This document shows, one piece after another, positions 1 through 12,620 of a stretch of 64,000 nt of DNA. Under the pieces are notes generated by a model, which made no database searches, had not been told where the DNA came from, and saw nothing but the letters and a program-made list of their open reading frames with translations. Position 1 is the stretch's first letter. Each line of letters starts with the position of its first letter. Origin of the DNA: Enoplolaimus lenunculus (taxonomy: Eukaryota; Nematoda; Enoplea; Enoplida; Thoracostomopsidae); the NCBI GenBank assembly GCA_030248215.1, contig JASANG010000994.1:47104-111103 (forward strand). Direction: 5' to 3'. The translations under genes were made by a program, and so were the position numbers.

Positions 1-3000
1 ATCACTCTTGTTGCGCATAGCCGCCACCACTGCCTCTTGAACACCTGATCACAATCTAACCCATACTGGAAAGCAAGTGTCACAGCTTCGTCGTACTGTC
101 CAATATCGATTTTCTTATTCAACAACTCTTCTGGTGTAATAGCTTTCGCCAATGTCAATTGATAATCACAATGATTGGCAAAATTATTGCCTGCCGAATT
201 TTGTGACACGGTGTTCAGTTTGCTAAATACGTAAAAGCTTCCATCACCCCGGGAAACTGCGTTCTGCTGACCGTTACTCACCAGAGGACCATTATAATCA
301 GTCAACAATTCAGAATTCGCCGAAACTCTAAACAATCCAATTTTAGACGAAACAGTTAACGAATAGATTGATAACACAGTCACAACACCAGCTGAATTCA
401 TAAGCACAATTTCTGTATCAGACCACCAATCAACAAAGCTTAAATTGTGTTCGTGGACATTCGGCACAGAAGATACACTAGTATCAGAAGGCGCGTTTGC
501 TGTCCGAGATATTGGAATGTTATCGTACGCAAACTGTTTAATAATTTTCAATGAAGGCACTTGAAACAGTACTACGTTTCCATCACTACAAACTGTGGCA
601 AGTTTTGTAAAATCATGGTTGAGCGACATGCTTATGATGCAGATCTTAAACAATAATTGCAAACTAATGTAAAACAAAACTGAAACTAAAACGTAGAGCA
701 TCATTTAGTTAAAACAGAAACTTTAAGAATTCTTAGGAAATTAAGCTAAAAAGCTTTCCAATGTCCCAACACGATGCCTTTCAGAATTCGTATGAAATAA
801 AAGTTAATAACCTACCAACGACAAAAAGCAGATTTTATGCCCGTGACTACTAACAATCACTGCGCTTGTGCTACTGTATAAATAAGACAAAAGTTGCAAC
901 TCCTACTTTTTCTAACCCAAAACAACGTCCAAGAGCAACGCGCAATCGATCAGCGACGTCATGCTTTTTCTGTGACTTAATTCACAAAAAGAATAATATA
1001 TGTTATATAAATCTATGTTTAAATCAAACATTCGATAATGACTGATATTTTCCAAATATATCAAAGCGGCTCCATAGAAATCTTAGTGTGGTTTGAACAA
1101 TGTTAAATTCCACGACTAATAAAATTATTAATCCACTGGTCTAACCATTCGCCAGAGAGCGACAAAACCTACCAGCTGCAACAACATTGTACACAGAAAG
1201 CAAAAACAAGATTTATTGCCCGTAATATATTTCGTAATAACATAGAATATTTACCACTTTTGTATCTTCATATGACGAATGTTGTATAATAGTCTCTGAC
1301 GCAGTGGTATCGGAATCAACTTTCCGCCACGCTGTTATTCCAACGTCCAAAGGACAATTTACCATCTTAACAAGATAAATCAAAATTATATAATAGACCA
1401 ACATGATGCATGCCTAAAACGATTGAAAATACTACCGATCCCGAAATGACACACATAACACTACAACAGAGTGATTCGGATTCTAGTACGAAAAGAAAAG
1501 TTTAACATTTAAACGGCTTTAAACGAATCAAGTTAATTTGTGCATAAACACCTTGAATTCTCTTTTTGATAATTTATATTTTATGCCTGTAATCAAAACC
1601 ACAGTCCTCTAATCAAAAACATACACAAATTTAATAATTTGTACAATAATACAATACAGTACATCGTGTCACAAATTAGCCATTCGTGTGTTGTCAGCAT
1701 CGAACAAGTCTTATGATTAATCAATAAACCACTAATTGTTGAAGGAAACAACTGCTACCACCAACCTGATCCAGCCCCACTGACAAAGACTTAACAGAAT
1801 CGCCTCCAACAAGTAATAATCTATATGGCGGTGCATATTTCACAACAGTTGCCAACGAATAATAGGGAAACGGTGTCAAACAAATTGCGAACACAGCTTG
1901 ATATCCGACTACACGCCTACAACCCCAAAATATATTGTTTTTAGTCATGTGGAGTTTTAAGAATATTGTTTTGTAGATATGACACAACATTATGAAGCTT
2001 TTGTGGCATTTCGCCGGTGCAGGGTCTCCTCTCACTCATCCAAATTCCCCCATGTTCAGCTCACACTAGAAAATATACCCTGTTTTGAAATTATACTTGC
2101 AGAAACACAGAGACAAAAACATGGGTTAGCATGTGTTAGCGTCACCTCTAAACTTTAAAATAGCTATTAACAATTATGCAAACTTAAATTAGTTCTAAAG
2201 CCTGTACTTGCAAATCTAAGCGTTAAATATACCGAATACAATTGCACATTTTAATCAAAACCTTAACACAGTGCTAATTTTAGTCAAATACAAGGAGTTC
2301 TGCCGTACTTATTGTGCCGCGATGCGCCGCAAATAAAAATAATCTTTGTTCCCATTTCGTATGCGGTAACCGTAAGGTAACACCAAACGTTACCAAAAGC
2401 TATTACACAACCCTATCATTACATGTCTACTGCCCCAAGCCAAGTCAAACACAAACTTACCCTACAAAATAACTATGTAGAAACCCGTTAAGCTGCAACA
2501 CAAAGATTTGATCACTCCACTTTCCACTACCGTGATAAACTCCGGAATCTAACGACGTTATGCATGAGTTCGAATCATAAATCGCCGCTTCGATAGCAGA
2601 AACCTACAAATTGCAACATATAGCCCACTTATTGAAATCCGAAAAAAATGAAACTGGCCGAACCGTGTACAATATAATAAACTAAAACCGAGGCTTAGGA
2701 AGCATTTCAGGTAGTCCTCTTAGTTTCAAAAAATACAAGTACACTAGATATACTCCTATGATTTTATGCCATTTGGATGACGTCGTACTCTATATCACCA
2801 TTAACCTAGTAACCTCTTTGAATAATGCAAAACCTTGTGAATTTTTAAACAACTGTTTTTACAGGCTTCATACCCGGCTCCTTAAAGCACCAAAAAATCT
2901 CTCATACTTTATATACACCCCAAGTGAAAACATTAAACATACCAACATTATGCTATAACAATAGTTTGCTGCAGAATCGAAAATATCAATAACGGGTACA

Positions 3001-3076
3001 CTACGCGACATGCAGACCAGTTGAGAAGATGCTGTCCACCACAAGTTTCTTCTTACTGCGTGGTTGTCTTCCAGTA
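1..3076 (-). CDS. NBAS: NBAS-like protein, five exons, both ends missing
   Basis: Five exons are read on the minus strand: 3076-2943, 2603-2461, 1916-1766, 1365-1255 and 644-1 (open at the window edge). All junctions are GT/AG and all phases agree. The product follows the N-terminal beta-propeller of NBAS and enters its Sec39 domain. Motifs that line up with the vertebrate protein as I remember it include VIDIFDS (human VRVFDLM), LNGFLHSYFV, YRLLLVGG, VGITAWR, LVCMSR, FVDWWSD (human VNWWAD), TPEELLNKKI and YGLDCDQVFKRQW. NBAS belongs to the NRZ tether (with ZW10 and RINT1) that receives Golgi-to-ER vesicles, and it also has a role in nonsense-mediated decay; the worm orthologue is smgl-1. About 140 N-terminal residues, expected upstream of 3076, were not found. 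The rest of this very large protein lies beyond position 1. The family call is firm; the exact exon ends are by eye. Confidence 0.88.
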
Positions 3077-4322
3077 CTAAAAACTACCTAAATACTTTAA
3101 GCAAAAATAATGACACTGTCTGTATTTCTGGGATATAAGTGAGTATATTCAGCAAGTGATACATTCGTCAATAAAATATTTGTTCTATCTTCAGTAGTGT
3201 TTAAAAATGAAAACAGATAAAATTGAAAAACCGTCACCGAAAAAATGTTTTAATGAACGTACCGTTACAACAGCCCACAGCAGAAGCATAATCATTTTTT
3301 GAACATCTATAATGTGCATGCAAATATTTCTACCATCCATTACTGCATTAAAGCAAATTGAGTGAAACAGAACAAATAAGTGTCGAAATGATATTTAAGA
3401 CATTAAGTGGCAGGGATGTCAGGATGCGCGATGTCGACCGCGGCAAGTCTCCGTATTTGGATGTCTCGGTATCGTTTTTGAGTCTCGTTAGTTTTCGAAC
3501 CGAGGTCAAGGAACAAGACAAGTACCCGTTTTAATTCAACGTTCAGAATAAACGGACGACTAGTGCAATTCTTGATTTTTATATGAATTTTTCACTGTTT
3601 CAGCAATCATTGTTATTTCAGTGTAATTTTCAAAACTCAATATATCCTTGGTTTCAATACTTTATTCAGTAAAGGTAATATTTGTTTCTCCCAATACGGT
3701 AAACTTAAAAAAGCAGTACAAAAATTTGTTTTTACTTGCCTTTTGAACATTTACTTGCTCTCAATACCACACAACTAAATTGCAAACAAAACCAGAAGAT
3801 ATTACACCGATACATCAAGGTATAATCTTTTTATGTGTTTAAAGTTTTGTGATTATTTTACTTGCGCCACTGTTCGTAAGTGGTGAAAAACATAAAAAAT
3901 ATAATTTTGTTGTGCTTTTTAGGTTTATTGCGCTAAAGCAAAAACGTGAAACAAAAAATATTCAAAACTTTTGCTAAAATGATTTATTTCCGGTAACGGT
4001 AAAAAATTGACGAGACCTTAAGTTTCGGTCTCGAGTTTCGGTTTTTGGTCGAGACCACAAAAAACTCTGTCGCTCTGCATATTGCGACATAATGAACAAC
4101 TATATGCCGCGAATCAAACCCGAGGCAATGGACATGTGCCCTGCAATGTCCTCCATCCGTTCCACTGCAAAGGCTACCCCACACACCTAATATAAGTGGA
4201 CCTGTGTACGCGATTGAAGGTGATGGCCGTTTTTCGCAACCTGGAAACGAAAGAGCAAGAGCAGCATTGATGCACCACAACATCAACAAGCGGTGAGTCA
4301 TCCAATCAAGCTACGGACTGGC

Positions 4323-4700
4323 CCTGGCAGGCAGGGTGCAACTGAAATTCCGGTTAGTTCCGATTTCGTTTCCGATTACACAACCAATCAGATTCGAATT
4401 TTTGAAATTTTAGTTTTAATCCAACTTGTGATACGTATTTTGTATAAAAATTCTGCATCATTTATCTATTATATTGCTTCCGATGAATCAACTTATGAAC
4501 AATTGATTGTAGTTTAGCTTTACAAAACCAAAAAACATCGCCAATTTGTTCAGGTGACGTTTTTGAAATATGTTGTCAGCCAACAGACACCCTAAATCAA
4601 CATTATATTTTTAATACAATGTTTTCGTACAGTCGCAAAATTTGCTGTTCCGATTCCGATTCCAATATAATACAGTTTCACTTTGCACCCTGCTGGCAGG
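4323..4700. mobile_element. Small TIR element with TTCCG-type microrepeats, copy 1
   Basis: The ends are inverted: CCTGGCAGGCAGGGTGCAA on the left and the complement of TTTGCACCCTGCTGGCAGG on the right. The interior next to both ends is built from short words such as TTCCGATT. There is no coding capacity, so this is a non-autonomous MITE. Related copies lie at 6401-6752 and 43527-43947. No clear target duplication was seen. Confidence 0.55.
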
Positions 4701-5520
4701 TAATTAAACTGAAAAATATGCATGCAAATTTAACAGGTATTCCTATGGTTCACATTAGGGTATGCACTTTGGCTATCCTTTACAGCACAGGATTTCGCTA
4801 CTACAAATGATCTGCCGGTGATTTGAAAACCATTCAAACGCGTGAACACTTCAAATTACGGCAAACTTACCTAACATCTAAGCTGTTACCAGTCAGCAAC
4901 GCAATCATTGTCCCACATCTGTAACGAATAATTTCAAGTTATATTAATCACAGTATGAAAGCCTTCTAAGACGTTATTTCGATGAACTATTTTGGTTCGC
5001 GTTCAACAATTTCACAGTGAAAGTCTGTTCTGCTGTATAGGTATCAAAACGAAACAAGAAAAAATAACGCTTCTGCGTGAACACTAACTGAATTATTACG
5101 CATATGTAGTTCATCTTGGGTTCAATGAGTGCTTCATCAATTCTTTTGTGTATATAAACCATTCTGAACAATTCCAGACAACACAAGTTAGTACTTGAGA
5201 GGCCGTTTACAATAAAGCATACAAACAAACACACCGTGATACGGCACATTTCGTCAGATAACGATGTTCAATATGATCCAGAAATGAATGTGGTGCTGCA
5301 GAACCAAATATTGATGCCAGTGCACTGACAACTAAATCAAAGAGCGCAATGTAATATATTGCGGTGGTCACTTTTCATGAACAACAGATTAGGATTAATT
5401 CTTGGCGAAAGCTATCAGCTTCTACAATAAACCCATAATTCTAAAGATGCAAAAATCTAAAAATTTTGGAAAATTGCGCAATCTGGCAGGATGCCACTCG
5501 ATATTAATTTATCGGCTACT

Positions 5521-5612
5521 CGAACCGGATCTTGATTGGGAATTTTTTACTGGAACCGGATCTGGATTGCGAATTTTTTACTGGAACCGGATCTGGATTG
5601 CGAATTTTTACT
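5521..5612. repeat. 31-bp tandem repeat, about three copies
   Basis: The word GAACCGGATCTGGATTGCGA followed by a T run repeats about three times with a period of 30-31 bp. The first copy has a few differences and the last two are nearly identical. Confidence 0.75.
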
Positions 5613-6117
5613 GCACTGTATGAAGCGTTTGAGTTACGCAATATATGTTTACTAAATAAGAATTAATTGTTAGAATGAATTATTTATTTTTACTTACGCG
5701 TATCAAAACTTGAACTTCCTGATTTGCCCATAAATGCAATCGCCAATCGCTGCACCATGTTAATGGCTCTTACTAGCAAAACGCAGTTTTATGAAATTCG
5801 GGACCATTACCGTAAGTATCCGGAATCCGGTAAGGCTATGTAAGCATGAGCCATGCTTTGCCATTAAGTGCAGCTGTGATGAAGTGCGCTATATATCGTA
5901 TTCTTGCCTGCTCCATACGTATCGACATATAGTTTCAGAGAAAAGCCGTTGGAAAGGCGGTCTGATTGCGCGTTTTAGACTTAGTAATAACAACCTTAGT
6001 GAAAATTGGGTCACGTAAGCTGTTCATTAGGTGCAAATACTGTAATGCAATACACTATATATTGTATGCTTGCCCGCAGCATACTGTGGACTTATAGTAG
6101 AATATAAAATTAGTCGG

Positions 6118-6300
6118 TGAAGCGGGCTACGTCGCGAAGTAGTAGAGCGTCAGCTTAGAACCTAGGAGACCGATAGTTTGAACCCACCCGCAACCCGATT
6201 TACTTGCTGTGTAGGAAAAAGTTCTGAAGCTCGTACCAATCCTACGAAGACTGATAGGCCAGATAAACAAAGTATTCACCTGCACATGTCATACTCGAAA
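6118..6300 (+). repeat. tRNA-derived SINE-like element
   Basis: The head looks like a tRNA. A box A-like stretch GCGAAGTAGTAGAGCGTC lies at about 6134-6151, and a box B-like AGTTTGAACCC at 6175-6185, about 40 bases further on as in a pol III promoter. The region after box B (about 6190-6300) has no tRNA character and would be the SINE body. The cloverleaf does not close well, so an active tRNA gene is unlikely. Confidence 0.5.
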
Positions 6301-6400
6301 CCTAGCCCCGAGAAATTATCTAAATATGTATTTCTGTAGTCTGGCAGGTGCGTTGACATTCGCATGAATTTTTGAGTATTTTAGAGTACCTTCACATTCA

Positions 6401-6752
6401 CAGTAGGGCGGCAACAATGTTCGGATTCGGATTCGGCAAATTTGCCGTTCCGATTCGAATGTAAAAAACCGAATCCAACAATGTTCGGCAATATGTTTGT
6501 TTCATTTTTAAACAATAAATTTTTACATAACTTGTTATATAAATCAATATTTTTTATTTCGACAAAACTTGGAACTGAGGGTGGCCATGAAATATGTTAG
6601 CGTTTAAAAGTTATGCTGCTGGCATAACATTGATATTCTGAAACAAATTATAGATATATCCGAAATTTGCAACTTTCAAGATTCGGATTCGGATTCGGCA
6701 AATTAGCAATGAATTCGAATTCGGTCAAATCGTGGATTAGGCGCCACCCTGC
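6401..6752. mobile_element. Small TIR element with ATTCGG microrepeats, copy 2
   Basis: The left end AGGGCGGCAACAATGTTCGG and the right end, which reads GCGCCACCCTGC, are roughly inverted. The sequence next to both ends is made of GATTCGGATTCGG words. Non-coding; it groups with 4323-4700 and 43527-43947 by composition and ends. Confidence 0.45.
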
Positions 6753-6850
6753 TTTAAAGATCATGTTTTGAACGCAGAGGAGGTGCTATAAATTACGACG
6801 TAGGTGTAATTATATCAAAACGAAATCCTATTTTTTGCTAAATTTACGGG

Positions 6851-7636
6851 TTTAGCAAAGTCTGGCTTCTCCACAGCGGGGGGCGGGGGGGCCCAGCACT
6901 TTTCGAAATTTTTACTTTCCCCCGGCGAAAATTTTGCCGCCCCCAGGAAAGCCCCCCGGCGAATTTTCGGCCGCGCTGGGGGCCCCCCAGGACTTGTCTA
7001 GGTCAAAAATTTTCAATGTTAAAACGTAAAGACCTGGACTTCTTTTGAGGCGGACATTCGACAAAATGATTTTATATTACGCTGAGTACTCATAATTTTT
7101 AATTTTTAATAGCGTTACAAATACCCGTAGTAACTAATACAATTCAATAATGAACTGAAAAAAACACAATTATATAAACACCGCTTCAGGGCATACAGCA
7201 TTCGAAAGTACCTTGCAGCAGCAAGTTCAACCCTCCTGAGCCTTATGATAAACTGAAGCTGTGACTAATATACAAAATATATATTAATCGCAGTTTCAAT
7301 TATAGATTATCTATATTTTATATAATTGTGCTTCTTTCAACTTCTGGTTAAATTGTCAGTATATACGTAATATTAGTTAAAATTATTGTTATTAGCGTTT
7401 GCGAGAAATTTTTGTCATGTTGAGCGATGAATAATCTTCAGTTGAGTTGGAAACACGGTCTAGAATGAAAAAAATGGTCCAAAAAGTCGGTTTGCAAAAT
7501 TTTAAGCCTGCCCCCCAGGACCCCCCAGATCATCTGCCCCCCCCCCCCGGAAAACTACCCCCCAGCAAAATCAGCTGCCCCCCAGGAAACGCCGGCGGAA
7601 ATTTTCAAGTTGTGGAGAAGCCAGAAAGTTTGCCAA
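6851..7636. mobile_element. Foldback element with C and G tracts near its ends
   Basis: The outer arms contain TCTGGCTTCTCCACA at 6861-6875 and its complement at 7611-7625. Inside each arm lie runs of C or G (for example 6880-6990 and 7508-7590), which partly pair with each other. The middle is plain AT-rich sequence with no reading frame. The architecture is that of a non-autonomous foldback or MITE; no target duplication was recognised. Confidence 0.6.
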
Positions 7637-8862
7637 TAACTTAAGCTTAGGTGTCTATATCATTTCTCTATCGTTTATTAAAATGAAAACTGACCTGAAT
7701 GCAATACAGTTTTGTTGTACTTGGCCGACGCTTCCTGTAGAGTCTAAAAATAAAACACTTAAACCGCTCAAAATACATCATTTTATTTACAATTTACCAA
7801 CATTTTACATCATGTCGCAAGTCAACAACGGAATAAGTATTAAGTACAGCAATCTACGTTCGCAGCCTTATAAACTGCGCTTTACACTGAACATTCATTC
7901 GAAAACCAATTATTAGTTTGGGTAAAGTTTAAAATTAACGCAACCATTGGCGGATCTAAAAATTTTCTTACAAATCAACATTTGGCAGACTCAGCAACTA
8001 ACTTCATCTTCTGTAACACGCCAAGAGATTACTGGTTGAAATTCACACAGCGCGTTTTCATCTGGCCCAGCATTAAACATTTCATTCATCCCAAATTCTA
8101 GTATTCACAATAATACCAACTTTATACTCACTTAACATCTGCCAAAAACACAAAAATATGGCAATAATACGTGTGACATGCTCCTGCATAGAGGCAAAAT
8201 CATCGATCAAAGACTGTTGCATATGATGTGCCTTCATACGCAGCAGCAAGCAGTATAACTATGGAACACCCAAAATAAATGAGTGCAATGTTGAGAGTTG
8301 AGAGTCTCATAAAGCAAAAAAACGTCAAAACTGAGCAGCTAATTGTGTTACGGCGTGGGTCTCAGTGGAGGTGCGCTAGACTATGGGTCACGGAATCGAA
8401 ACATCGAAGAACGTCCCTCATTTTCAGCTGCAAGAACTCAGAACTAAAAAACGTCGTACCCTAGCCTGCCAATGACAGTCCAGGTACGCACCGGGCGGCA
8501 CGACCCCCTACCTCGAAATACTGCGAATATACAGGGTTTTTCTCCTTAATTTCTCCGAAACATGGACCTCTCCCTCGCGAGTCAAGCGCGCTACCCATCA
8601 CACCACGCGGCCGATATTTTAATTTTCTCTAACGCGATATGTGCACGTGTTGTATGTTCTCACATTACGTACACTATGCAGACATATGCTACACCACGTA
8701 CACCAACACTGCTCGACCACTGCGCCACGTAGCCCGCCTATCCAACTGCTTCTATCGTCGACTATATATGGTGACCGTATACTAGCAGCAAGCATACTAT
8801 ACAATGTGCATTGCATATATTGCATTTGCACCAATACAAGTATGTCTCACATGCTTACAAAA
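7637..8862. other. Intergenic, nothing recognised
   Basis: No gene, RNA or clear repeat was recognised here. A short stretch at about 8345-8420 has weak box A/box B-like words but no convincing tRNA or SINE shape. Confidence 0.4.
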
Positions 8863-8933
8863 AAAAGAAAATAAAAAAAAAAAAAAAAAAAAAAAAAGAA
8901 AAAATTAAAAAAATTAAAAAAAAAAAAAAAAAA
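8863..8933. repeat. Adenine-rich low-complexity tract
   Basis: About 70 bases of almost only A with a few G and T. Could be the tail of an old retroposed copy, but no recognisable body precedes it. Confidence 0.8.
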
Positions 8934-9439
8934 TGACAAGATGAAATTCGCAAAAAAAGTTTAAAATCCGATTCTCAAAACACGGGTCGAGCAACAAACA
9001 ATTACTACAATACAACAAAAATTATTCTTTCTTTCTTTTGTTATCAGTTTATGCATATGTTCGAATCTCCTTTTTAAGACTTTGAAGCACGCCAAACTCG
9101 CTTTAATAAATCAAGCCGGTGTTAAATTTTAATGCAAAACTTAGAATACGAAACCAAACTAGAATACGAGAAACGAACGAAGTACTAATCATATGTATTT
9201 ATATCAGATTTAACTCCATAAAACGAAAAGTCTTTTCTGAGCGAATACTAAAAATCGCCTGGAAACAGCAACATCTGTATTATTTATTCATACTGAATCA
9301 CAAAGTTCTAACGACTTGTGTTTCCAATTATAACATTCTTTTAAATCCTTGATGTTCAATTTTATTACCTCTTTATTCGGTTTTAGTCCGATATTCCTCT
9401 GAAAGACGAAACCATTACCATTCTAAAGTTCAGAATTCG

Positions 9440-10548
9440 AACATCAGATACTCGATATCGTTCCCTCGTATAACGAAGAACATCGCAACGGTCTCAATAA
9501 CACCCAACAAAAGAGCACACCCCCAAAACTCAAAAGATTAGCAAAATTATTAAAACAAAATTTCACAAAAAGCCCCAAAACAATATTTTTCCAAGCAAAA
9601 AAAACAAGTATCAACCAGGTGGTGCAATATAAATTCATTCATATCTTACGCTCTTTCATTAAAACTTTTGGGGAAATGCGGGGCGGGGAAAAAAACAAAA
9701 AAAAAGAAACTAAATAACCTAGACATAACAAACGAAAACAAAACACGTGAAGTGTATTCCTTCTCTTTTATGTGATATCATATCAGGCAAAGCATCGATT
9801 CGCATCTCCTAGACAAGAAATACGCAGACGCGAAACCCACAAACCCAACAAATCAAACAGTTTAAAAAAAAAAATAGAATACGTAGAAAAGAAAACAACA
9901 CAATTATAACGTAGTAAAAATAAAATAAAACCTATCAGATGTAACTACAGAAAAACTAACAACCTAAAACGAAAAAACACTAAAAAGCGAAGAAAAAAAA
10001 ACGCCCTATACAACAAAATCAGAATCAACCACCAACTTATCACAACGTTCGTACCCCATTCGAACCCTCTTCATGCTCTCCAACTCTTTCGATTTTCATA
10101 CCTCTTATCCCCAATTTCCGGACGATATCCCACAGAAAGACGCAACCAGAAGAAACCAATAACATTCCAGAAGGTTCTGCACAAAGTGGCTGACCCAATA
10201 AGATACAACAGATAATGAGACTTGCCCTACGGGTGGTATACAAAGAGAAAAACTCTCAACTAGCTGGAAACCCGTAGAGTACACGCTCGCTCCACCGCGT
10301 ATCCGTAGCGCCAAAGCTCACTCAGCAAGTCCAAACTTTCTTTTGAAAAAACAATAAATAATATAATACTATAAGGTAAAAAAAGGAACCGGCAATGACA
10401 TAGGGCGCTCGCGAGAAGCACGGAATAGAGATATACAAGGCTAGAAAGAAAATAAATGTGTAAGTAAGGCTTAAAATAGACAATAAAACATTAAACAGCG
10501 TTCTAACAGTGATAAAAAATTTAAGCTTCTTTTAGTGAAACTTAAAAA

Positions 10549-10589
<41 letters not shown>

Positions 10590-12620
10590 ACCCAAAAAAA
10601 CAAAAAAAAAAAACAAACAAACAAAACAAAACAACAAACAACAAAAATAAAACAAAAACAAACCACAAACAAAAACCCAAAACAAACAAAAAACAAAACA
10701 CACAAAAAAAACACAAACAAACAAAAACCCCAAAAAAAAAAAAAAAAAAAAAAAAAACCACACAAAAAAAAGCGGTCAGTGAAACAAGAAACATATGGGC
10801 CCAGCGGACATCACCTATCAGCTTAATTTTAGCATTTGTTAGGTTTTACAATGTTCAGTTTATAAGTGATCTAATCTCGCATTCTTCATTGGAAGAGGAT
10901 ATTTTTTGAGTTAAAATATTTATGTTTCTAAAACTTATTAGTTAATTTTCAATATTGCAAGATTACAAATTGCGTCTATTGATTATCGAATAAAAAATGT
11001 CACTCATACGTGCTCGACTATTTTACCTATCTTTACCATGACAATTTGATGATGTGAAGTCGAGAAACTTTTCCAAATTGTGTTCTGTGCCGTGACATAT
11101 TTAAGCTATTCATCTAGAAAATACCATTCAAACGTTGCTAAATATTTCAAAGAACATGTTCTGCTGGCGCTCAATTGAGATAACTTTTAAAAAGCAACTG
11201 ACTGTTATACGAAAGTCATGTTGAGAGTTGTACTTTAGAACGCCTTGAAAACCCATAGTGTCTATTTATAGCTTAACAGATTAAAGTTTGTTGGGCCCAT
11301 ATGTTTCTTGTTTCACTGACCGCAAGCGTGTTAATACCGAAAGACAGTCGTCAAAGATATAGATGACAACAATTTTCATAGAAGTTATGGAGCTAATATT
11401 ATAAGCATTACCTACAGATCTATGGTCTAACTACCATTGTTTAAACTCTTTTACGTGCTTCAAGCGAAACATATCACAATCTGTCCCTTCTAGGGGCACT
11501 TTTACCTAGTTTCTTTCTTTTACATGGGATACGGTGAGGTTTTATGCTAAGTCTACTCCTAAGCGTACGCCTACGCATAAACAAAATATAAGTCTAAAGC
11601 GTACACTTGCTCCTTTGCAATCCACCAAAAAGCAGCCTGTCTCACTCAATGAGGGATAACAAAATATACGTCTCATAGCAATTCAGAGAACAAACACGCA
11701 GGGACACGAACTAGCACGGACAAGCATCACACAAAAATCAAAAGAAAAAAAACAATCAAAAAAAAAAACAAAAAAACACCAAAAGAGAAGCTCCAAATCA
11801 AGCGGCTCAAAACAAACAAAAACAAACATCACAGACACAAACAGCACGACAACATCACACAAAAAATCACAAAGAAAAAAAACAACAAAAAAAAAACAAA
11901 AAACAAAAAACAACAGCCCAAATCGAAGCGGCAATCAAAATCTCCAAATCTCATCCAGCTCGCTCCCGCAACACGCAAAACCAAAACCGCATCTCGAGAA
12001 AAAAAAACACAACTCAAGAAAGAACTCAAGCACACACCGCAAAAAAAAAAACAGCAGCCAAAAAACACGCCAGCAAATCGCCCGAGAGGACAAACGCAGA
12101 AGAAAGCACTCAAGAAAAAACTCAAAGCACAAAACCGAGAAAACATCAAAGCCATCACAAGATCAAAAAGACAAACGACCGCGCACATCAGAGCGGACCA
12201 AAAAAAGCAACCGACGGCAAGAAAACAAATCATCCAAAAAGATCCCGCCAAAACAAGAGCTCAGAAGAAACAGAAAAACAAACAAACCAAAAGCAAGTCG
12301 AAACAGGCAAAAAACACACAAATCACAAGAAGCTCGCAATCACTCAGACAGCAAAATCAGCAAAAATCAGCACCACAAACACCTCGCGAGCAGGTCAAGA
12401 GATCTCACCGAACAGGCACCATGCAACCGCGCTATTCGAAGCAAGCGATCCAGGGAAACAAAAAAAACAAGAAAAAAAAAGGAACGAAGGCACATTTCAA
12501 CCACAATTCATGCCCAAACACGCGTCTCTCTAACCACAGCAGAACAGCAATCTCGCGAAAAGCTGTCAACAAAGAAAAAGCAACAAATCGAGGTCAAAAA
12601 TAAAGAAAATAATATTATTA
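9440..12620. repeat. 3 kb block with extreme A/C strand skew
   Basis: The plus strand is dominated by A with C second, and T and G are rare over long stretches. The most extreme parts are 10546-10770, nearly pure A and C, and 11690-12440, where T is scarce. The open frames across it are low-complexity (poly-Lys on one strand, poly-Phe/Val/Cys on the other) and not credible genes. The TIR element at 10772-11323 lies inside the block and has normal composition. Confidence 0.7.
10772..11323. mobile_element. 552-bp element with 32-bp perfect inverted ends
   Basis: Positions 10772-10803 and 11292-11323 are exact reverse complements (arm begins GCGGTCAGTG and ends GGGCCCA). The 488 bases between them are AT-rich and non-coding. 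Perfect arms suggest a young non-autonomous TIR element. The left end sits directly on the A/C tract; no target duplication is evident. Confidence 0.7.

Larger units (their letters stand above)
3077..6100. other. Unassigned stretch that should hold the first NBAS exons
   Basis: No convincing coding exon was found here, although the NBAS start should lie upstream (to the right) of 3076 on the minus strand. The stretch holds one TTCCG-type MITE (4323-4700), a three-copy 31-bp repeat (5521-5612) and a patch around 3410-4070 with repeated GTCTCG/GAGACC words. The short open frames look like chance. Confidence 0.4.

Noticed and set aside
4974-5249. Minus-strand frame tested as a first NBAS exon
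   Set aside because: It does not line up with the expected N-terminal NBAS segments and the phase could not be joined to 3076.
8619-8874. Pair of overlapping frames on both strands around 8.7 kb
   Set aside because: Complementary frames with no family resemblance in a region without splice or start signals.
10471-10909. Open frames of poly-Lys (plus) and poly-Phe (minus)
   Set aside because: A product of the A/C-rich tract; all frames are low-complexity and overlap each other.
11683-12251. Cys/Phe/Val-rich minus-strand frames resembling membrane proteins
   Set aside because: Their hydrophobicity follows directly from T-rich complement codons in the skewed block; no domain or conserved start.
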